Made by a program: the position numbers and the translations under genes. The notes beneath the pieces were generated by a model. The model saw only the letters and a program-made list of their open reading frames with translations. It was not told the origin of the DNA and made no database searches. DNA of 64,000 nt from Histoplasma ohiense (taxonomy: Eukaryota; Ascomycota; Eurotiomycetes; Onygenales; Ajellomycetaceae): contig JAEVHH010000002.1 of the NCBI GenBank assembly GCA_017607445.1, forward strand, positions 744,001-808,000, read 5' to 3'. Positions 57,498-64,000 of the stretch are shown piece after piece; position 1 is the stretch's first letter; every line of letters begins with the position of its first letter.

Positions 57498-57987
57498 AGT
57501 GAAGGGAAGTCGGGGGCGAAATTATTCCGGCGAGCAGGAAGTACCATCCATCCATTAAATGGGGATGATTCGCCTCATACAATAAATAAAGGGGAAAGGG
57601 ATGAGCGGGTTGTTGATGAACTCTTTCCTTTTCGGTTTTGAATGGAATTTATTGTCCATGGTTGTTATTTATCAATGCTGTCCTCGCTTTTGTTCTTTTA
57701 TCTTTCGTTTTCTTCGTTGGCATTGCATTGATGATCTCTGACGAACATATAGCGATATCATTCCCCCTTCTTGCAGTTTTAATTCGTATATTCATTGCTG
57801 GCCATTTTTTTTTTCTTATTTCTTCATTTAACTTGTCTCTTTTTTGCATTGGTGTATTCTCGGCAGAAATCTCCCAGGATACAAATAATATATTTAATTT
57901 TATTCCAGCATCGTAATCCGATTCAAATGGATGGCGTCAACGTGGAATTTAGCCCACAATTTGAGTGGGAACTTTGGACGATATTCC

Positions 57988-58034
57988 CTAAAACCTAGCC
58001 TAATGGCTAAGGCGTTGGTTTTCGGCACCAAATA
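57988..58034 (+). tRNA. Truncated tRNA-Arg(TCG)-like sequence, probably pseudogene
   Basis: TAGCCTAATGGCTAAGGCG contains an A-box-like D arm. It is followed by an anticodon arm with a perfect 5-bp stem (TTGGT/ACCAA) and a 7-nt loop TTTCGGC, anticodon TCG (Arg), then AATATTG as the start of a variable region. This matches the 5' two-thirds of eukaryotic tRNA-Arg(TCG). No T arm (GGTTCGA) or acceptor pairing follows; instead the sequence runs into the TACATG repeat. It is therefore a fragment, not a working gene. Confidence 0.62.
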
Positions 58035-58055
58035 TTGTATTGCACAGTACATACA

Positions 58056-58077
58056 ATGTACATGTACATGTACATAC
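58056..58077 (+). repeat. TACATG short tandem repeat, copy 2
   Basis: Near-identical to the tract at 27071-27092 and located immediately after the tRNA fragment. Confidence 0.7.
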
Positions 58078-58284
58078 GTTAATCTCGCAGCGTGGCCGCA
58101 AATTGATTTTCTTTTTTACTTTTCATTTTTATATATGGTCCATTTATTCTCTTTTTGTTAACTATGGAAATTCACAGCATAATATTTAACCCCTACCATG
58201 CTTGCTTATTTCTGGGAGGCGGCTTTGGCTAGCTGATATATATGTTGAGTAACTAGAGGAATTTTCAATTATCATAGTAGAATC

Positions 58285-59860
58285 ATGACAAGGTCGTTCC
58301 TCCCAAGTTCCATTCAGTCGGCATTTAACATGCCAAACCTCAGAAATAGACTGTCATTCCCAATATCAGTCCTGAAACACCAACCTTGGCCACAGTCAGC
58401 GGCGCTTGCGCCTAAACTCGATATTCAAGAGCCTGTTGAAGAGGAAAAGACTCCGTATTATAGTCCCCGCTAGATTTTATCCAGCCCGACTTGGTGAAGT
58501 CCTCAATGGCAGGTATCAACTTGCGACAAAGCTTGGTCACGGTTCGAATTCGACAGTTTGGCTTGCCCGGGATCTCAATCAGTTCGTCAACTCTTGGTCC
58601 ATCGAAACTAAATCATATGGTTGCTAATCAATTCTTCTAGATGGCGTTTGGTTAAAAGGGAAATACGTCACTGTCAAAATCAATGCCAATATTCGTCAAT
58701 CACACAAAAGTACCACAAGATCCGAGCTGGATACACTGCGAATCCTTTCTGAGACCAACCGTCACCATCAGGGCTGGCCGTTTGTCGGGCATCTTCTTGA
58801 TTCGTTCACGCTCAAGTCCAACTCTGGAAATGACCATTTAAGCCTTGTTCTTGAGCCCTTACGAGAACCTCTATGGATATACCAGAAGAGATTTGGTGGG
58901 ATCATCCCATCGGATATTCTGAAATTGATTCTTCAGATGACTCTTCACGGGCTGGATTATATCCACTCTGAGTGTCGTATCATCCATGCTGGTTTGTTTG
59001 TTTGTTTGTTTGTTTTTCTCAATGATTCACATCGGTACGAATACGTTTCGCTAACCAGTAGCAGATTTGAAGCCGGACAATATCATGGTCAAGCTAGAGG
59101 ATCCATCCTTACTAGAGGAAGCTGCTGCAGACGAATTTAAAAATCCACTACCGCAAAAGGTATATCCCGACGGCCCGTACGATATACCTTGCTCGAAACA
59201 ACTATGGTCCTCCGCGAAGCACCACCGGCATTATTCGTATTGTGGATTTTGATCAGTCTGTCCGTGGAGACAAGCCGAACAGCGGCTGTATCCAGGCCGA
59301 GGTCTATCGACCACCAGAAGTGATTTTAGATGCTGGATATTCGTATAGTGCCGACGTATGGAGTTTGGGTGTGATGGTATGTTAGTTAAAAGAATTTGTG
59401 GTTCATGGCGGGACTGGTCGCTGATATGTATGTATACACATCACGGACAGTTGTGGGACATAATTGAAGATAGAAAGCTTTTCGAAAACGTATATTCTGT
59501 GGCTACTGATGAGTATGATGAAGCTGGCCATCTAGCACACATCGCTGCACTGCTTGGTTCTCCTCCAAAAGATCTTTTAGACAGGGGAAAGAGAACACAT
59601 CTTTTTTATGGACCTGGAGGTTAGTAAAAAACATGATTGTTTCTCCAGCTGTCACTGATTTAATGTCCATAGGAATCTGCAAGAGTCAAGCCCCGCCGGG
59701 ATTCGATTTCAACAATATGCTCGTTCATCTGCATGGTGAGGACAAGAATATGTTTATCACGTTCATCAAACGGATGCTTAAATGGGAGCCAGAAGAGCGG
59801 AGCACTGCTAAAGAATTGCTCCAAGATCCTTGGCTTTATGCGGAGTTTGAAGAAGATTGA
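58285..59860 (+). pseudogene. SRPK-like protein kinase with three frame breaks
   Basis: Motifs appear in kinase order: N-terminal EEEKTPYY, then ARFYPARLGEVLNGRYQLATK; the Gly loop LGHGSNSTVW; Lys in YVTVKINAN; HGLDYIHSECRIIHADLKPDN across an intron full of GTTT repeats; IVDFDQSVRG (DFD in place of DFG); YRPPEVILDAGYSYSADVWSLGV; a GHLAHIAALLGSPP insert typical of CMGC/SRPK; and RMLKWEPEERSTAKELLQDP to a TGA. Frame is lost at about 58462-58472 (an extra C gives TAG), at the intron 58580-58640 (phase 2 into phase 1), and at about 59185-59192. The last exons remain open. The family expands in Onygenales. A sequencing-error explanation is weaker because neighbouring genes are clean. Confidence 0.82.
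58990..59013 (+). repeat. (GTTT)n in a kinase-relic intron
   Basis: Five to six tandem GTTT units directly at the splice donor after IIHA; the intron's own GT is the first unit. Confidence 0.8.
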
Positions 59861-61038
59861 AGACACGCCTACTAGGTTGCATAGAATGGCAGCCGTATTC
59901 CTAATTGGATGATCTGTATATCAATTCCAAGGTGGCACTCACTCAACATTGAATATGAACCGGAAATTCTCAGGATCATAAAAAAGGAAATGTTTGAAAA
60001 ACGCAGGAATCACAAAGAAACGTGTTATGAAGGCTCCCACAATTTCATCAAGCCGACTTCCACAGAGTCTATTGCTCGATTTCAACTGAGCCAATCGCAT
60101 CAACGCTCTTCTTCGAATAGACGACGGTTCCGTCTTCGTCAGACATGGACCGAAGTTAGACGGGATGTTGTTCCCCGAAAAACCTGGCCCGAGGCTCGCA
60201 TCTTCGGGTCTTGGTCTTGGTCAGAGGTATGATGAGGTGCGCCTCTATTCGACAGACAGCGATAGGAGCATGGGGATTGGCAAGCACTGACGAGGTCGCA
60301 TACGCAAACTTGACCTCGTCGGCTCCAGCCAACTTCTTGTTCTTCTCCAGCTTATCTTTAATAATATCCTCGTGGTTTGGATGTGGGATGGTCGCTTCCC
60401 AGACGAACTTGACAAAGTCTTTAGACATCTATTCACGTATAAACTCTTCCCTTCATACTGGTATTCACGGAAGAGGCGCTGAAGATCCGTTTCTATTTCG
60501 AGGTTGTGCAAGTACGCGTATCACATCTCTCACGGTGAAAGAAATCGACTGGGCTGGCATCCAAAGTGACGGACGCGTCGCTGTTATTATTATTATAACA
60601 CACACATCAAAAAAAGAAGGAAAAAAAAAAAAGAAAAAGAGAGAAAAAGAAAGAAAGAAGGAAAGAAAGAAGTTTTTTCTTTTGCGAAATGTAACAAAAA
60701 TTAATAATAAATGTAGCAATTGACCAATTTCACACCAACAATCCTGCGTTTTTCATTTGTTTTCCTTCCCCATGCCCACAAGTCAGACAGACGCGAAAAA
60801 AAAAAAAAAGAGGTGGGGTGGGTTGTTCAGATCAGAGGGAAGAAGGTGTGCAGGAGATATAAATAAGAAGGCAAGTTACTAGTTTAAAGTTAGTTGAAAT
60901 GCATATTTGTCGAGCCGTGTAATGCCGTATATAAACAGGAACATCATCACTATTTCTTTTTCTTTTTCGTGTTTCATAAGAATCACCACCACCCCTCCCC
61001 CTTCCCTTTCCTAAACTTCCTTCTCTCTCCCCCCCTTT
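59861..61038. other. 1.2 kb without a firm gene; possible minus-strand relic
   Basis: On the minus strand, 60511-60156 holds two overlapping frames: HNLEIETDLQRLFREYQYEGK, then after a frame change FVKFVWEATIPHPNHEDIIKDK and KLAGADEVKFAYATSSVLA. They read like pieces of one small protein broken by a frameshift, but I do not recognise it. A purine-rich tract follows at 60608-60674 and an A run at 60798-60810. Low support. Confidence 0.4.
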
Positions 61039-62428
61039 TTACAGCTGGCCCGAAGTGTTAAAATCATCCAGCCCCTCCTGCACCCTGGCGCTCATGGCCT
61101 TCTCACCCTCCCGGATCCAGACGCGGGGGTCAAAGTACTTCTTATTCGGCTTATCATCTCCCTCCGGGTTCCCGACAGCTGTCAACAAGTAATCCTTCTT
61201 CTTGAGCACGTAGTCGCGCACGCCGCTCAGGTACGCGTACTGCATGTCCGTGTCCAGATTGACCTTGACAACACCGTAGCTGATGGCCTCTTTGAACTCA
61301 GCCTTGGAGGAGCCGGAGCCGCCGTGGAAGACGAGGAAGACGGGCTTGTCTTTGGAAGAGCCGGTCTTCTCCTTGACATAGGCTTGGTGCTTGGCGAGAA
61401 GCTCTGGGTGCAGACGGACATTTCCGGGCTTGTAGACACCATGCACATTGCCGAAGCCGGCGGCGATGGAGAAGTAGGGGCTGATGGCTGAGAGGGTCTT
61501 GTAGATGGCGTAGATGTCCTCAGGCTGGGTGTAGAGGGAGTTGTTGTCGACAGATTCATTGTTGACACCATCTTCTTCACCGCCGGTGATGCCGATTTCC
61601 TATTTTAATAATCGAGAGGAATTTTTGCATTTAGTGAGATTGATCAATCAATATACATTAAAAAAGTAAAAAAAAATTTCCACTTCTTTTCTGGCTTTTT
61701 ACGTCGGTCATGTGGGATGTATAACTCACCATCTCGAGCCATTGCTTCATGGGAGTAACGCGCTTGAGGTACTTGGCAGTGGTTTCAATATTCCAGTCGA
61801 CGGACTCCTCCGACAGATCGATCATGTGGCTGGAGAAGAGGGGCTCGCCGTGGAGTTTGAAATAGCGTTCATCCTCATCGAGCATGCCATCCAACCAAGG
61901 GAGCAGCTTCTTAGCACAGTGGTCGGAGTGGAGGACGACGGGAATGCCATAGGCGGGGGCAACACTTCTGATGTAGTGAGCTGCGGCGGTGGCTCCAGCA
62001 ATGGAAGCTTCTTGGTTCGTATTAGAAATGCCCTGGATTTTTTTTTTTTTTTTATTTTCACATCTCATGTTAGATGATGTAAATTTTTCATTGCTACTTG
62101 CATAAACCAGGTTTTGGGTCTTTGGGTCTTTGAAACTCACCTTTCCGGCAAAAAATGCAGCTCCGCCCTGAGACACCTGCAGGATGAGAGGGCTCTTCTT
62201 GTCACGGGCGGCCTCGAGAGCGGCCACGACAGTAGAGGAGGAGGTTACATTCTGAATTGGAGAAGGCGATTGGATTAGTTGGACTGTACGGTGTGACTAG
62301 GTAGATAATTGTGAGCATACGATGGCAGGAATCGCATAGCCCTTTTCGTGGGCATGTTCAAAGAGGCGGAGGACATCGTCGCCAACAATAACGCCGGTCT
62401 TGCGAGAGAGAACGTCCTTTACGCTCAT
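61039..62428 (-). CDS. FBA1: Fructose-bisphosphate aldolase, class II
   Basis: Model: complement(61039..61599, 61730..62032, 62141..62251, 62321..62428), 360 aa. It cleaves fructose-1,6-bisphosphate to dihydroxyacetone phosphate and glyceraldehyde-3-phosphate in glycolysis and runs backwards in gluconeogenesis. It starts MSVKDVLSRKTGVIVGDDVL. PVVLHSDHCAKK holds the catalytic Asp110 and zinc ligand His111. GNVHGVYKPGNV and FHGGSGSSKAE carry the other two zinc-binding His, and VKVNLDTDMQYAY the phosphate-binding Asn region. EIGITGGEEDGV follows a phase-0 intron. Intron 2 has a T run near its 3' end. Length and ends match yeast Fba1 (359 aa). Strong expression is expected from the family. Confidence 0.96.
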
Positions 62429-63840
62429 GATGACTTTATAAGCGGTTCAAGGGTCTGGCGGGGCAGTTATGGAGACTCGGAAACCTAGGACATCCGGATT
62501 GACGAGATTAGCGAAGATGGGATGTCCACGGGAGAATCGAAGGGCAATTGGGGTGGAAAATATAACAAGAGTTGAGGTTTATAAAAAAAAAATTAAAAAA
62601 AATTAAAAAAAAAAAAAATAGGAGGGGTTATAGGTGGTGATGGAGGGGTAAAAGCGGCAAAAAACAACAGCAACATTGGCAAACAAGAAATCCAAAGATA
62701 AAATAGAAACACACAAACACAAATAAAATAATAAAATAGGAGAACGGGGCCAAACACACCTGTTGATTGTACAGCGGGGGAAGGGCGTTTGGGTATATGG
62801 GAACACAGTGACGCAGGATGGACGAGGGAAAAGAGAAAGGGAAGGAATGTCCACTGCGGGGTGGCCGCTACCCGTGGACTGTGTGGGAACTCTGTGGGAA
62901 AATGGTTTCCTTCCTGGTTCCGGCGCTGCGGAACATTGGCAGCAATACCACAGTGGGCGAGTCTTCCGATTCTGCCCGCGCATCGCCTACATGGGGCGCA
63001 TCCATCCAGCAATCATATGGGTGATATTAACAATCCATATCACGCATAGTTATCCATCGCCAACCAATTGCCCCGCTGCGTGCTTGGTTTCCCTGCTAAC
63101 TCATGATATTATATAATGTCATGCCAGTAGTTAACTAACTATTGCTCTAATTATCAATGGTTATCGCTGAATCCAGAGTCTGCCCTTTCCGTGCATCTTC
63201 CTGCTTTCTATTGTTATTGTTGCTGTCTGCCTTTGCCGAGGGCCTCCACTCAATGTCTTTTATATAAATAACAGAGCGCTCTCTCCTCTTAATCTCTCCA
63301 ATTCTTAGAGTTTTTTTTTTTTTTTAATATATTCTCTTTATACCCGATGAGTAGTAGCTAAGATTCTCCATGCATATAAGCAAATGCAGTAGTATAAATA
63401 AATATCAGATTTGAAATTATTGATATTTGTATAGTTAAGACTATTAACTATTCTTATTTAATTTGGTAAACCATCGGAGCTGTAGATTTATATACAGAAT
63501 ACTCCTCACTATAATAATTTCGCCTACCATCCCTGGCAAGGGCATGGATTGGCAATGCCTGGCATCCGCAGAGGTCTCTCGCGAATAAAGCCTTGCCTTG
63601 CTACCCTTGTCGGTCGTGAAGCTCGAGGATCCCCTAGATTGGAATTGACGGGGCGGGCGACGCCTTTAAAAGTTGGTAGTTATGCGTTGGTCGTCCGTTT
63701 GTTTACCTCAGATTCTACCTAGATTTTTCCCGACTTCAACATCTTTATCATTCTTCCCAGATTAAAAGGCTCAGGCATCAGATACCTCATTCCGCCAAAC
63801 TGAATCTCCTCATCCTCGAGCACCATCTCGCTCGTTCAGA
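62429..63840. other. Divergent intergenic region, 1.4 kb
   Basis: Upstream of FBA1 (-) and of the gene starting at 63841 (+). It has A-rich tracts at 62583-62621 (plus), a T run at 63309-63326 and pyrimidine-rich leader sequence before 63841. Open frames at 62593-63116 look non-coding. Confidence 0.6.
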
Positions 63841-64000
63841 ATGGCTACCCCTGCGGCTACCAAAACCAAAAAAGTTCCGATTTCGTACTGCGGAACAGGT
63901 GGCAACACGCCTCTACAAGAGGTCAATCGCCAATGCAGGGTTGGACTCAACCTGTCACAATCCTACTTGTCTTTGAGTTCATCGAGTGGTCCATTCAGAT
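63841..64000 (+). CDS. 5' end of an unidentified gene, cut by the window edge
   Basis: An ATG in good context after a long pyrimidine-rich leader opens a frame MATPAATKTKKVPISYCGTG that stays open to the window end. The first ~20 codons have a Lys/Thr/Ala start like many housekeeping proteins. A possible donor (ACAG|GTGGCA) follows GT, so the bases after about 63898 may be intron. Too short to name. Confidence 0.45.
   Translation, partial: MATPAATKTKKVPISYCGTGGNTPLQEVNRQCRVGLNLSQSYLSLSSSSGPFR

Larger units (their letters stand above)
57498..58284. other. Intergenic with tRNA fragment
   Basis: The T-rich 3' flank of the methyltransferase is followed by the truncated tRNA-Arg (57988-58034) and the second TACATG repeat (58056-58077), then the kinase relic begins. 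Confidence 0.6.

Overview
This window is nuclear DNA of a filamentous ascomycete. Genes are separated by 0.6-4.7 kb, introns are short (about 50-160 bp) with GT-AG ends and CTAAC-type branch sites, and orthologues of TFIIB, HMG-CoA synthase, phosphoglucomutase, class II aldolase, Def1, Kes1/Osh4 and a Ubp16-like protease are recognisable. Long homopolymer and microsatellite tracts between genes and a decaying SRPK-like kinase suggest Onygenales (perhaps Ajellomycetaceae); that placement is inference only. Exon models were built by hand, and every complete multi-exon model below sums to a multiple of three.

Layout, left to right. 0-20 kb: last exon of TFIIB (+); a large transferrin-receptor/PSMA-like membrane protein with degraded metal sites (-); ERG13 (+); a conserved protein of unknown function (+); a Gfo/Idh/MocA oxidoreductase (+). 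19-31 kb, all minus strand: phosphoglucomutase, oligoribonuclease, a DUF7918-like protein and a nine-exon MFS sugar porter. 31-47 kb: a 4.7 kb gene-free stretch, then KES1/OSH4 (+), an RTA1-type seven-helix protein (-), DEF1 (-) and a divergently transcribed unknown protein (+). 47-61 kb looks more accessory: an ankyrin relic, an AT-hook protein (+), a UBP16-like deubiquitinase (+), an intact 12-exon LaeA-like methyltransferase with a 7-nt exon (+), a truncated tRNA-Arg and a kinase pseudogene with three reading-frame breaks (+). 61-64 kb: fructose-bisphosphate aldolase FBA1 (-) and the first bases of a gene running off the right edge (+).

Most of the window is housekeeping: transcription (TFIIB, Def1), sterol synthesis and transport (Erg13, Kes1), central carbon metabolism (Pgm, Fba1), sugar uptake, RNA turnover and ubiquitin biology. 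I see no operon-like clustering, CRISPR array, phage or intact transposon. The most interesting items are the predicted pseudopeptidase with an N-terminal PY-like motif, the microexon methyltransferase next to a dying kinase and a pseudo-tRNA, and two unassigned conserved-looking proteins (13.2 and 45.8 kb).
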